Positions 16,479 to 24,342 of a stretch of 28,567 nt of DNA are shown one piece after another. The stretch is from an uncultured Muribaculaceae bacterium. GTDB taxonomy: Bacteria; Bacteroidota; Bacteroidia; Bacteroidales; Muribaculaceae. The notes beneath the pieces were generated by a model. That model was not told where the DNA came from and did not search any database. It was given only the letters and a program-made list of their open reading frames with translations. Where the stretch lies: positions 1 through 28,567 of the forward strand of contig CAJTNN010000028.1 of NCBI GenBank assembly GCA_910577585.1. The letters run 5' to 3'. Numbering within the stretch: the stretch's first letter is position 1; each line of letters begins with the position of its first letter. Made by a program: the position numbers and the translations under genes.

Positions 16479-17567
16479 ATGAAGTATCAAAAACTAAGAA
16501 TGCTTGTCAGATTCCTGACTTGCTTTCTGATTCTGGCGGCAGTGGCTGTGCAGCGCAACGAGTCACTGCTTGGCCACGATGTAGCCGCTCCGGCCCCTTC
16601 GACGGCCGATAGTGTGCAGCCTGTAAGGGTGGAGAATGGTGTCACGATCATCAATACCACCACTATCGCGTCTGACATCAAAGGCTATGGGGGGCCGGTG
16701 CCGCTCGAGATACGTATCTCCGACGGTCGCATTGCCTCGATCACTGCGTTACGCAACGCCGAGTCTCCGGCCTTCTTCTCTAAAGTAGATGAGCAACTTA
16801 TCCCCAAGTGGATAGGCGTCAAGGTAAGCGATGTGCAGGCCAATCAAGTCGACGCAGTGACTGGGGCCACACTGTCATCCAACGCTGTCAACGCCACCAT
16901 CCGCAAGGCCATAGCCTATGCCGACGAGAATGCAGCCACTGCAGAAGTTACAAAATCGCGCTTTGCCGAAGACTTCTCAGTCAAGAAAATTGCGGTGCTG
17001 ATAGTAATTCTCTGCGCCGCTATACTGCCACTCTTCATCAAGAACCAAAGATACCGGTATATTCAGCTCGGAGCCAACGTATTGGTACTGGGAGTGTGGA
17101 GCGGTACATTCCTTTCATATGAGGTGTTTGTGAATTATATCGCCAATGGCATGAATGTGTGGCATTCGCTTGCATGGCTGCTGATGCTTGTCGTGGCCTT
17201 TATCTATCCCTACTTCGGCCGGCGCAGCCATTATTGCACATGGGTATGTCCGCTCGGTTCGCTCCAGGAGTTGGCCGGACGTTGCATACGCTACAAGATA
17301 CCCATCTCCGCGCGGGTGGTCAAGATACTGACCCGTTTCCAGGAGTGGCTGTGGTTTGCCCTGATGCTCGTCATGATTGCCGGCATATGGTTTGAGTGGA
17401 TGAATTATGAGCTCTTCACAGCCTTCATTGTCGAGCAGGCGGCTCCGGGTGTGCTTATCGCGGCCATTGTGCTTGTGCTCCTCTCTGTGGTGGTGATGCG
17501 CCCATATTGCAGATTCATCTGCCCCACCGGATGTCTCTTCCAGATAACACAAAATCCTGAAAAATAA
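16479..17567 (+). CDS. FMN-binding domain fused to NapH/NosR-like ferredoxin-type membrane protein
   Basis: The 362-residue protein has an N-terminal membrane anchor (about residues 8-24). An extracytoplasmic FMN-binding domain at about 55-155 contains DAVTGATLSS, whose T131 is the expected covalent flavinylation site in the D-x-x-(S/T)-G-A-T motif. About five membrane helices follow (170-335), with iron-sulfur cysteines in CTWVCPLG (C253, C257) and CRFICPTGC (C344, C348, C352). This resembles NosR/NapH-type proteins that move electrons from the membrane to flavins outside it. The nitroreductase starts 7 nt downstream, and an ApbE flavin transferase, the enzyme family that modifies such Thr residues, is encoded convergently. 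A quinol- or ferredoxin-linked reductase conduit is my inference. Confidence 0.87.
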   Translation: MKYQKLRMLVRFLTCFLILAAVAVQRNESLLGHDVAAPAPSTADSVQPVRVENGVTIINTTTIASDIKGYGGPVPLEIRISDGRIASITALRNAESPAFFSKVDEQLIPKWIGVKVSDVQANQVDAVTGATLSSNAVNATIRKAIAYADENAATAEVTKSRFAEDFSVKKIAVLIVILCAAILPLFIKNQRYRYIQLGANVLVLGVWSGTFLSYEVFVNYIANGMNVWHSLAWLLMLVVAFIYPYFGRRSHYCTWVCPLGSLQELAGRCIRYKIPISARVVKILTRFQEWLWFALMLVMIAGIWFEWMNYELFTAFIVEQAAPGVLIAAIVLVLLSVVVMRPYCRFICPTGCLFQITQNPEK

Positions 17568-17574
17568 TACAGAT

Positions 17575-18240
17575 ATGAAAACCTCACATTTGATCAATAT
17601 CCTTCTCGCGGTGGCTCTCGTTGTGCTTTCGATACGCCTTGTACGCGATAATCCCCAGCCCACAGCATCCACCGATGCCGATGGCGCCACTTCAGCCACA
17701 GTGCAATCAAAAGATGCCGAAGAGGCAGTAAAGCAGAATATCCTCACACGCACGAGCATACGTGCATATACCGACAAAGATGTCGACGAAAAGAGTGTCG
17801 AGCAACTTCTGCGCGCAGCTATGGCGGCCCCCACAGCGGGCAACAAGCAACCTTGGCGCTTCGTCGTGATAAGAGATAACGCGACACTGAAGAAGATTTC
17901 AGAGAATTTCAAATCTATGGCTATGGCCGAGCATGCGCCGGTGGCTATTGTGGTATGCGGCGATACGGAGGCCACGTTCCCCGGTGAGGGGGTGGGCTAC
18001 TGGATTCAGGATGCCTCTGCCGCTACTGAGAATCTCCTTCTCATGGCGCATTCTATGGGACTCGGCGCAGTGTGGTGCGGAATCTATCCGATGTCTGACC
18101 GTGTGAAGATACTCTCGGAGATGCTTTCGCTGCCAGCCAACATCATTCCGCTCAACGTCATCCCAATCGGATACCCGGCTGAGGATCCTGCCCCGAAAGA
18201 TAAATGGACTCCGGCCTCTGTGCATTATGAGAAATGGTAA
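17575..18240 (+). CDS. Membrane-anchored nitroreductase-family protein
   Basis: The 221-residue protein starts with a single hydrophobic helix (MKTSHLINILLAVALVVLSIRLV) that acts as an uncleaved anchor or signal, followed by a short linker. From about residue 55 a nitroreductase domain begins: ILTRTSIRAYTDKDVDEKSVEQLLRAAMAAPTAGNKQPWRFVVI contains the conserved FMN-contacting Arg and the PTAGNKQPW segment. GLGAVWCGIYP and NVIPIGYPAE complete the fold. FMN would be non-covalent. It sits 7 nt after the FMN-binding membrane protein, almost certainly as its terminal reductase or partner on the extracytoplasmic side. Most nitroreductases are cytosolic, so the anchor is notable. The substrate is unknown. 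Confidence 0.88.
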   Translation: MKTSHLINILLAVALVVLSIRLVRDNPQPTASTDADGATSATVQSKDAEEAVKQNILTRTSIRAYTDKDVDEKSVEQLLRAAMAAPTAGNKQPWRFVVIRDNATLKKISENFKSMAMAEHAPVAIVVCGDTEATFPGEGVGYWIQDASAATENLLLMAHSMGLGAVWCGIYPMSDRVKILSEMLSLPANIIPLNVIPIGYPAEDPAPKDKWTPASVHYEKW

Positions 18241-18275
18241 GAAGCCGGTAAAGATAAGTACGTAGCCGACCAAGG

Positions 18276-18390
18276 TAAGTATCCATCGGCCAATAAATTG
18301 CCACCCCGGATAGCCGTGACTGCATATCACTCACGGTTATCCGGGGTGGATGTATAATGATGCATAGCTAATTTTTTTGAGAGATACTTA
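18276..18390. repeat. Family-2 foldback derivative enclosing a terminator
   Basis: TAAGTATC at 18276-18283 and the family-2 right end (TGCATAGCTAATTTTTTTGAGAGATACTTA in full, ending 18390) flank 115 bp. The bases before the left end (CCAAGG) are the same as those before the copy at 21601. The interior is unrelated to full copies and contains the terminator at 18301-18349. It may be a chimeric or heavily deleted copy. Confidence 0.5.
18301..18349. terminator. Bidirectional terminator hairpin
   Basis: A 19-nt arm CCACCCCGGATAGCCGTGA (18301-18319) pairs with 18331-18349 with a single wobble, around an 11-nt loop. It separates the convergent nitroreductase (ends 18240) and ApbE (ends 18401) genes. 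Confidence 0.8.
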
Positions 18391-18400
18391 TCTCTGTAGC

Positions 18401-19477
18401 TTATTGCAATGGGAAATGGCTGCTGACAAGCGTGGTGTCGGATGTGACGAGCAGGCACTCAGCGTCAGCCGTCTTCTCAATCATGGCAAGGGCTGCCGCA
18501 GCAGGCATGGCCATACATGATGTGGCAAGCGCGTCAGCCACCATACATGTCGGAGCTATGACGGTGGCACTGCGCACCTCGGAGTGAACCGGATACCCGG
18601 TCTTGGCTGAAATCGTATGCCCCGATGTGCGGCCATCAGAATATGTGCGGTAATTGCGGTAGTTGCCTGATGTGGCCACCGCGCAGTCAGATAGAGCAAT
18701 CCGTTGCAGCGAAGTGTGTAGCCCCAGCGAGTCGCCGGCCATGGGGGCATCTATCTGAATCTGCCATTTTTCTCCACGACTGTTCTCTCCCGCCACAGAG
18801 ATCTCGCCACCCACCTCCACCATGTAGTCAGTCGCGCCATTGTCGCGCAGATATCCCGCAATCACATCCACGCCATATCCTTTGGCTATGGCGCTGAAGT
18901 TGAATTCGGTTGAGGGTGATTTCTTGATTATCCGCCCATTCACTATCCGGCATTCCTGAATACCTACACTTTGCAGGGCTATCTTTACCGCCGAGTCATC
19001 CGGCACGCTATCAGTAGTCCCTGTCGTGCCGAACCCCCACAGATTGATTAGCGGACCTAATGTGGGGTCAAACGCACCATCGCTGATCTCATTGATATGC
19101 TGCGACATTTTGAAGATAGCCATAAGATGCACATCTGCCTCTACATCGGTTTCATTGCAGTTCAATCTTGCCACCAGAGACCGAGAATCAAATGGCGATA
19201 TGGAGTGTTCGATAGCCTTGAATATCGAATCCACTCCCCTCTCAATATTTAGGCGTCTGGTCTCAATATCCCCTTTATCCTCAGCAAGTGCATACTTGAT
19301 ATGAAACTCCGTATGCCACGCTGCACCGCTGAACTCTTCGTACACCTTTGCCGCTCGGTTCGAATCCGTGCCGCCTCCACAACCTGAAAGCAACAATACT
19401 GCTGCGAGTGCCGTTACCATCGGCATCGCAGCTCCAAGCCTGTTTATTCCAGAACATCTGATTATCCTGCCCTTCAT
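18401..19477 (-). CDS. apbE: ApbE-family FMN transferase, lipoprotein
   Basis: The 358-residue protein has a lipoprotein signal with lipobox LLSGC (acylated C33 from the ATG at 19477); the ATG at 19426 would give a shorter signal with the same lipobox. ApbE signatures are present: GAFDPTLGPLINLWGFG, FSAIAKGYGVDVIAGYL, SDCAVATSGNYRNY and GHTISAKTGYPV. These enzymes use FAD and Mg to attach FMN to a Thr in exported FMN-binding domains. The convergent gene at 16479 encodes such a domain (T131), so the two likely act together in the periplasm. A family-1 foldback element ends only 7 nt upstream of the start, leaving almost no native leader; expression must come from within or beyond that element. 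Confidence 0.92.
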   Translation of the reverse strand: MKGRIIRCSGINRLGAAMPMVTALAAVLLLSGCGGGTDSNRAAKVYEEFSGAAWHTEFHIKYALAEDKGDIETRRLNIERGVDSIFKAIEHSISPFDSRSLVARLNCNETDVEADVHLMAIFKMSQHINEISDGAFDPTLGPLINLWGFGTTGTTDSVPDDSAVKIALQSVGIQECRIVNGRIIKKSPSTEFNFSAIAKGYGVDVIAGYLRDNGATDYMVEVGGEISVAGENSRGEKWQIQIDAPMAGDSLGLHTSLQRIALSDCAVATSGNYRNYRTYSDGRTSGHTISAKTGYPVHSEVRSATVIAPTCMVADALATSCMAMPAAAALAMIEKTADAECLLVTSDTTLVSSHFPLQ

Positions 19478-19484
19478 CTTCTAA

Positions 19485-19680
19485 TGAACTGATTTAAACT
19501 TTTTTCAAGGTCAAGCTTTATTAAGATTTTGAGCAGGTTTCGGCTCTCGAAGAGGGAGCGATGCGGGCATCGCGACCGATGAAGAGGGCCGAAAGATGCC
19601 AAAATATTAATGAAGATTGGCCTTGAAGAAAACATTTTAAAATACATTTTTAATTTTCGTAAAAAGTTTAAATCAGTTCA
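19485..19680. repeat. Foldback MITE-like element, family 1, copy 2
   Basis: The 196-bp element is the reverse complement of 10341-10535, differing at only a few positions by eye. Ends TGAACTGATTTAAACTTTTT and the complement are intact, and the core hairpin is at 19555-19583. Relative to the downstream gene (apbE, minus strand) it has the same orientation as copy 1 relative to its downstream gene. Confidence 0.88.
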
Positions 19681-19748
19681 ATACTTGTGATTACGGGTGC
19701 AAAGATAATCGTTTTCAGTTGAAGTCGTTTAAACTTCTCCTAAAGTTG

Positions 19749-20327
19749 TTAAGTAGTTGGAGTCCCCGGCTCAGTAATTGACTTGACTACCCTGCAAGGA
19801 TTCCCAACGGCCACACTATTTGCCGGGATATCATGCACCACAACGCTTCCGGCACCTATCACGCAATTGTCGCCGATTGTCACTCCCGGCACTACGCAGA
19901 CATTTCCCCCGATCCATACGTTATTACCCACTGTGATAGGGCGAGCATATTCCAGCCCCTTATTGCGTTCGACAGCATCGAGCGGATGACCCGCAGTATA
20001 GAAAGAGCAGTTGGGAGCCACAAATACATTGTCGCCAAACACCACCTTAGCCTCATCAAGAATAACCATATTGAAGTTGGCAAAGAAATTTCTCCCCACC
20101 TCGATATTATAGCCATAATCGCAGTAAAAAGGTTGCTCTACGATAGCGCCTGGAGCACATTTGCCAAAGATCTCATTCAGCATTCTCTCTCGGGCTGCCA
20201 TGTCGCTCGGCCGCAAATCGTTATAGTCGCGGCACTTCTCTTTGCAGGCAAGTCGCTCGGCAATCAATGCCGCATCATAATTGGCATCATACATCATGCC
20301 TTGAAGCATTTTCTCCTTTTCAGTCAT
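19749..20327 (-). CDS. Maltose/galactoside O-acetyltransferase-like (hexapeptide family)
   Basis: The 192-residue protein is the full length of Maa/LacA-type acetyltransferases. It has the N-terminal Mac helix region (TEKEKMLQGMMYDANYDAALIAERLACKEKCRDYN), a left-handed parallel beta-helix of hexapeptide repeats from about residue 58, and the catalytic His in FYTAGHPLD (H114). The C-terminal repeats (NNVWIGGNVCVVPGVTIGDNCVIGAGSVVV) end in the usual AVGNPCRVVK. It would transfer acetyl from acetyl-CoA to a sugar hydroxyl in the cytosol as a trimer. The gene is isolated, between the family-1 element and the divergent caspase-like gene, so context does not identify the sugar. Confidence 0.92.
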   Translation of the reverse strand: MTEKEKMLQGMMYDANYDAALIAERLACKEKCRDYNDLRPSDMAARERMLNEIFGKCAPGAIVEQPFYCDYGYNIEVGRNFFANFNMVILDEAKVVFGDNVFVAPNCSFYTAGHPLDAVERNKGLEYARPITVGNNVWIGGNVCVVPGVTIGDNCVIGAGSVVVHDIPANSVAVGNPCRVVKSITEPGTPTT

Positions 20328-20463
20328 AACAGGTCAGATTTTCGCGCAAAATTACATATCACTCTCCATATCTGCAATACTGATAAATCACCATCACCAC
20401 ATTTAACCTATTCAGCCGGCAATCGCGGGTGATGAATCCTCTTACAGATAATCCGTGAGTAAT

Positions 20464-20515
20464 ATTGTGCAGGTGACGATAATTTTGTAATTTTGAAGTT
20501 GTTTAAACAACTTCA
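20464..20515 (+). promoter_or_regulatory. Caspase-gene promoter with tandem -7 elements and 22-bp palindrome
   Basis: TAATTTTG occurs twice back to back (20480-20487 and 20488-20495), and ATTG at 20464-20467 lies 20 nt before the second. A perfect 22-bp palindrome (half-site TGAAGTTGTTT, 20494-20515) overlaps the predicted transcription start at about 20501. It could be an operator, or form a hairpin at the 5' end of the message. Confidence 0.65.
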
Positions 20516-20577
20516 TTGTTTTGTGGCCGCTTTCAATGGTCTGAATCGAAGTTCAACCTCTAAAAAGATAGTCGCTT

Positions 20578-21486
20578 ATGCTGTACAGGCTTCATATATT
20601 GCTACTTGTGTTGACATCGGCTTTGGCCGCGTTCAGCACCGACAGGGCTTTGCTGGTGGGAATCGGAGCCTACGACACGCAGCGCACCGGTTGGAGCCGC
20701 CTTCACGGCGACCGCGATGTTGATCTTCTTAAAGCCGGATTAATCAGCAACGGTTTCTCGACATCCGATATCGTGACTCTTAAGAATAATCAAGCCACAA
20801 AGCGTGCCATCGTCGACGCCCTCTCGCGGCTGGCCAATATATGCAAACCCGGCGACAGGGTTTACTTCCATTTCTCCGGCCATGGTCAACCGGTGACTGA
20901 CATCAATGGTGACGAGCGAGCGCGCTCAGGGAGTGAGTTTGAGCAATCGATAGTGCCCTACGATGCCTTCCGCTCTCCACGCTACAAGATTGGCGACAGA
21001 TTCTATCAGGCAGAGAATCATATCTTGGACGATGAACTTAACCCGTTGCTCAATGCCATAAAAGTTAAGATTGGCAAGAAGGGGCATCTGTTTGTAACTA
21101 TCGACGCCTGCTTCAGTCAGGGAATAGAGATGGCCGAGGCCACAACCATCTCGGCGGAGGAATGGCAACGCGTCGGACCCGCGAGAGGGACTGCGCAGAA
21201 ATTCAAGGTTGACCGCAGTGCCTACCTCGCATCAATCCCGCGTCCCAAGAAGTTTTCGCCCGGCGGACGCATGACGATTGTGGCTGCATGCAAATCTACC
21301 GAGCGAAATTTCGAGTATAAAGTATCTGAGGCCGAAGGATGCTATGGCTCGCTGAGCTACTACATCTCGCTACTTCTCAAAACGGATGCCAACTTTGCTC
21401 GCTGGGAGAGAGCATTCCTGAATAAGGAGTATGAGCAAGCGAAAGTCTTTATATCCGAACAACATCCGGTCATCACAATTTATTGA
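20578..21486 (+). CDS. Exported caspase-like cysteine peptidase (C14 family)
   Basis: The 302-residue protein has a signal peptide (MLYRLHILLLVLTSALA) followed by a caspase/metacaspase p20-like domain. It starts with RALLVGIGAYD and has the catalytic dyad H102 in FHFSGHGQ and C178 in FVTIDACFSQG, each at the end of its expected strand. The HGDRDVDLLKAGLISNGF segment is the typical helix after strand 1. The C-terminal part (MTIVAACKSTERNFEY..GSLSYYISLLL) completes the fold. Such enzymes usually cleave after Arg or Lys, but specificity cannot be read here. The next gene encodes an exported CHAT protein of the same clan, then a sigma factor and a membrane partner. Export is unusual, because characterised bacterial caspase-like effectors are often cytosolic. 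Confidence 0.88.
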   Translation: MLYRLHILLLVLTSALAAFSTDRALLVGIGAYDTQRTGWSRLHGDRDVDLLKAGLISNGFSTSDIVTLKNNQATKRAIVDALSRLANICKPGDRVYFHFSGHGQPVTDINGDERARSGSEFEQSIVPYDAFRSPRYKIGDRFYQAENHILDDELNPLLNAIKVKIGKKGHLFVTIDACFSQGIEMAEATTISAEEWQRVGPARGTAQKFKVDRSAYLASIPRPKKFSPGGRMTIVAACKSTERNFEYKVSEAEGCYGSLSYYISLLLKTDANFARWERAFLNKEYEQAKVFISEQHPVITIY

Positions 21487-21600
21487 GCGACTCGACTTAT
21501 TGAGAGACTCTACGCCTAAACATTTTCATAACTACCGCCATACGCCGCTAAAGCACCGCGGATGGCGTTAAGTAGCAATCATGGTTCAACCACGCCAAGG

Positions 21601-21648
21601 TAAGTATCTCTCAAAAATAATGCATAGCTAATTTTTGAGAGATACTTA
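21601..21648. repeat. Minimal family-2 foldback, 48 bp
   Basis: TAAGTATCTCTCAAAAAT at 21601-21618 is perfectly inverted at 21631-21648, with a 12-nt centre AATGCATAGCTA that belongs to the right end of full copies. The interior was lost between two CTCAAAAAT direct repeats found in full copies. It lies 20 nt upstream of the CHAT gene start, in the gap after the caspase gene. Confidence 0.88.
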
Positions 21649-21668
21649 AATCCAATTATTCTAACATT

Positions 21669-24167
21669 ATGCGTAACTATCTTGTAACCCTATTTATCCT
21701 CATGACATCAATCTGCGCCTTTGGCAATGAACCATTCGACAGGTTGACCCCACTTGCCGATTCTGCCCTGACTCTTGCGAGCGAAGGTACCGATAATGAG
21801 AGGGCACTTTCGCAACTTCAGCGCTTCTATGTCATGTCCAATAACTGGCTGGATGTCGACGATACATCCTCCACCATACTCATGGCGCAGGTCATCAACG
21901 AAATTGGCACTCTGCGCTCCAAATTGCGTGACGATGATAGAGAGGATTTGCTTCTTGAATTGCTTCTAAGATCGGTATTGGAGACAGTCACGAGTGACAA
22001 CTATAGATTTGAGAGTATGCAGAATCCATATCCTGAAGCAGTCGATACTCTCGACCTCTCCGCGAGCAATATTCCTCGATATCTTGAGTCGGCGGTAGAT
22101 CTGATGGCCCGTAAGAGGTATGACGAATGTCAGAGTATTCTTCTCGCGCTATATGACCATGTGTGGACTAAGGGGTGCGACACCGAATTTCGCTATCCGG
22201 TGGCCAACACCTTCATACTCTACAATATGGCTCTCGGGTTGACCAAGAACGCCAACACCCTCATACGTCAGGCAAAAATCCAGATGGAGCTCGCCGGTGA
22301 TTTCGGGCTTGAATATATCCGGGTGCTGATGTATTCAAGTCAGCTCGAGGCCTACATCGGATTCACGGTTAGAAGCAGGATTTATGCTGAAGTGGCCAGC
22401 GATCTTTGCCGCGATATGTCGGTAAGTCTTGAAGAGATAATGACAGACTACTGTCGAGTGTTTGATGCCGCGCCTGCAGCCGACGACCTGACGGATGACC
22501 CTTCAGAGTCTTATCAGAATGATATCGAAAGGTTTATCCTGCTCAACGATCGCTATTTCTGCCTTCTCACCGATTCAGAGCGTGAACAACGCTGGGAGTC
22601 GCTGCTCCCCGAATGGTCAGAGCTCAAATTATCGTTGCTTGATGAGGCCGGCAATGTTACCGATGCGGATGCCTGCCTGAATCTCTTTCAATATGAGAAG
22701 CAAATTGCCTTGCGCTCTTATATAGCCACAGTGTCGGCCATCCGCAACTCGGGAGATGCGCAATTAAATGATTGGCTTGATCATCTTCTTGAACTTAATA
22801 CGGAGCTGCAGACGCTGATACTCAGTGCTGACATAGATGAAGTCAAGGCTGAATACGAGCGCACATATAAGAATCTCATACAGCATGCCGCCTCAAAATC
22901 AATCCTCGACCATCTATACAATTACACCTCAATCTCTGATATCAAATCATTGCTCAGAGAGGATGAGGCATTTGTGGACTTCGGAATAATCAATGGCCGA
23001 TATTACGCCCTCGTAGTGCCGGGCGCTGACAAGGATGCTACGATTATCCCGCTCGCAATGACTGATGAATTAAATGCTTTTATAGAGCAGTGCAACTCAG
23101 CAGACAGTGCCACCCGTGTAGCCCGGCTCTATGAGTCTGACTTCCTCTGCCGCGCCCTGTGGCAGCCCCTTGCCTCGGCCCTGAGCGGTGCAACATCAAT
23201 TTATTACTGTCCGGTCGGCGCATTACATTCAATCATGCCCGATGCAATCAAAGTTGATGGACAATATCTTGGCGAAGACCACGCATTCCATATCTTGACC
23301 TCTTGGCAATCCATCGGACATGTTCGCCAGTCTGACGCTTACCTTCCTGAGCACGTAGCCAACTTCTGTGATATCGAATACTATGGCGACCGTCGCGAGC
23401 TTATCACCGAGGCCCGACGCTACGGCTCGACGCGTGAATTTTACGGATTTGCCGATAAAGATAACTCCATCAATACTGCATTTTCCATATCATCATCAAT
23501 AACTCCGATAAGATTGTCGGGCATCTTCGACTCGCTCGATAAGATTGCGAACGATGCGGCGCAGGTAGAGACATTTACCGGGGTTCACGCAAGCGAACCC
23601 GCATTCAAGCACCTCTCAGGCAATTTCTGTGGCGCTTTGAATGTGGCGACCCACGCATTCTCCATCCCGAAGGATTCTGAGCAGAGACAGTATCCCTATC
23701 TGATGCAGCAATCTCTTCAATCTGAGCATTGCCATCCCGACACCGGCATACCATACCCTATGTACAGATGCGGGATATTGCTCAGCGGCGCGGAGCGCGC
23801 CTGGTGTGAGCGCAATATTATCAGCGGCATTGAGGATGGAGTACTGAATGGTCAGGAGCTCTCCTCGCTCGATTTGAGTGGAGTGGAGTTGATTACACTC
23901 ATGGCTTGTGCCACGGGCGAGGGTGACATAGATGAATATGAGGGGGTGCATGGTCTGCGCCGGGCCCTGAAGATGGCAGGATGCGGCTCAATGATTACGA
24001 CAGCCTGGAATGTTGACTCTGAGGCTGCTTCGGTATATCTTGAAGTATTCTACGACATCCTCCTTGCCGGCCATGGCGTTCCGGCTGCTCACCGTGCAGC
24101 GCAGCTCGAGGTGATGAAGCGGTTTGATGATCCCTATTATTGGGCAGTATTCCAGCTCGTAGATTAA
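21669..24167 (+). CDS. Exported CHAT-domain protein
   Basis: The 832-residue protein starts with a signal peptide (MRNYLVTLFILMTSICAFG). Residues about 25-430 are mostly alpha-helical and look like divergent TPR-type repeats (YDECQSILLALYDHVW, FILYNMALGLTKNANTLIRQAK). A CHAT domain begins at about 440 (LREDEAFVDFGIINGRYYALVV) and contains the catalytic pair H662 in NVATHAF and C747 in LITLMACATGEG. VHGLRRALKMAGCGSMITTAWNVDSEAASVYLEVFYDILLAG and the closing PYYWAVFQLVD follow. CHAT and caspase peptidases share clan CD, and both occur here side by side and exported. The 182-nt gap to the caspase gene contains only a 48-bp foldback and no clear promoter, so co-transcription is likely. Confidence 0.92.
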   Translation: MRNYLVTLFILMTSICAFGNEPFDRLTPLADSALTLASEGTDNERALSQLQRFYVMSNNWLDVDDTSSTILMAQVINEIGTLRSKLRDDDREDLLLELLLRSVLETVTSDNYRFESMQNPYPEAVDTLDLSASNIPRYLESAVDLMARKRYDECQSILLALYDHVWTKGCDTEFRYPVANTFILYNMALGLTKNANTLIRQAKIQMELAGDFGLEYIRVLMYSSQLEAYIGFTVRSRIYAEVASDLCRDMSVSLEEIMTDYCRVFDAAPAADDLTDDPSESYQNDIERFILLNDRYFCLLTDSEREQRWESLLPEWSELKLSLLDEAGNVTDADACLNLFQYEKQIALRSYIATVSAIRNSGDAQLNDWLDHLLELNTELQTLILSADIDEVKAEYERTYKNLIQHAASKSILDHLYNYTSISDIKSLLREDEAFVDFGIINGRYYALVVPGADKDATIIPLAMTDELNAFIEQCNSADSATRVARLYESDFLCRALWQPLASALSGATSIYYCPVGALHSIMPDAIKVDGQYLGEDHAFHILTSWQSIGHVRQSDAYLPEHVANFCDIEYYGDRRELITEARRYGSTREFYGFADKDNSINTAFSISSSITPIRLSGIFDSLDKIANDAAQVETFTGVHASEPAFKHLSGNFCGALNVATHAFSIPKDSEQRQYPYLMQQSLQSEHCHPDTGIPYPMYRCGILLSGAERAWCERNIISGIEDGVLNGQELSSLDLSGVELITLMACATGEGDIDEYEGVHGLRRALKMAGCGSMITTAWNVDSEAASVYLEVFYDILLAGHGVPAAHRAAQLEVMKRFDDPYYWAVFQLVD

Positions 24168-24243
24168 AAAACCGTGCCCTTAAAATCCTTTCCCATCTTA
24201 CTGATTATAAGCTCAGCCCCTTCCTTAACTTAACATACTTGGC
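24168..24243. repeat. Family-3 foldback fragment
   Basis: Starting directly at the CHAT stop codon, AAAACCGTGCCCTTAAAAT and onward through TTCCTTAACTTAAC align with the outer half of 8580-8650 with scattered substitutions. Only one arm and TIR remain. It separates the CHAT gene from the sigma-factor promoter. Confidence 0.7.
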
Positions 24244-24290
24244 CTCGGCATGTACTCCGGGGGAATGGCCGGCCCATTGCGGCAGATGTT

Positions 24291-24321
24291 TTTGGAAACT
24301 GAGCTTTTTTTCTTAATTTTG
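24291..24321 (+). promoter_or_regulatory. Sigma-factor gene promoter
   Basis: TTTG at 24291-24294 and TAATTTTG at 24314-24321 are separated by exactly 19 nt, an ideal Bacteroidetes housekeeping promoter. Transcription should start near 24327, which excludes the upstream ATG at 24250 and supports a GTG start at 24343. Confidence 0.82.
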
Positions 24322-24342
24322 TGCTCTAATATTTTTTTGAAA

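Noticed and set aside
17115..17975. 286-codon minus-strand open frame
   Set aside because: It is antisense to the FMN-binding protein and nitroreductase, both with conserved motifs; low-complexity product.
20328..20432. 199-codon plus-strand frame across the acetyltransferase gene
   Set aside because: It is a shadow of the hexapeptide-repeat gene on the other strand and shows no domain of its own.
20578..24167. Toxin-antitoxin or known caspase-linked phage-defence locus
   Set aside because: Both peptidase-type proteins have signal peptides, and no nucleic-acid sensor, nucleotide cyclase, gasdermin or antitoxin gene is present.
24250..24342. ATG at 24250 as start of the sigma factor
   Set aside because: A near-perfect -33/-7 promoter lies downstream of it at 24291-24321, and the extra residues do not resemble sigma region 2.
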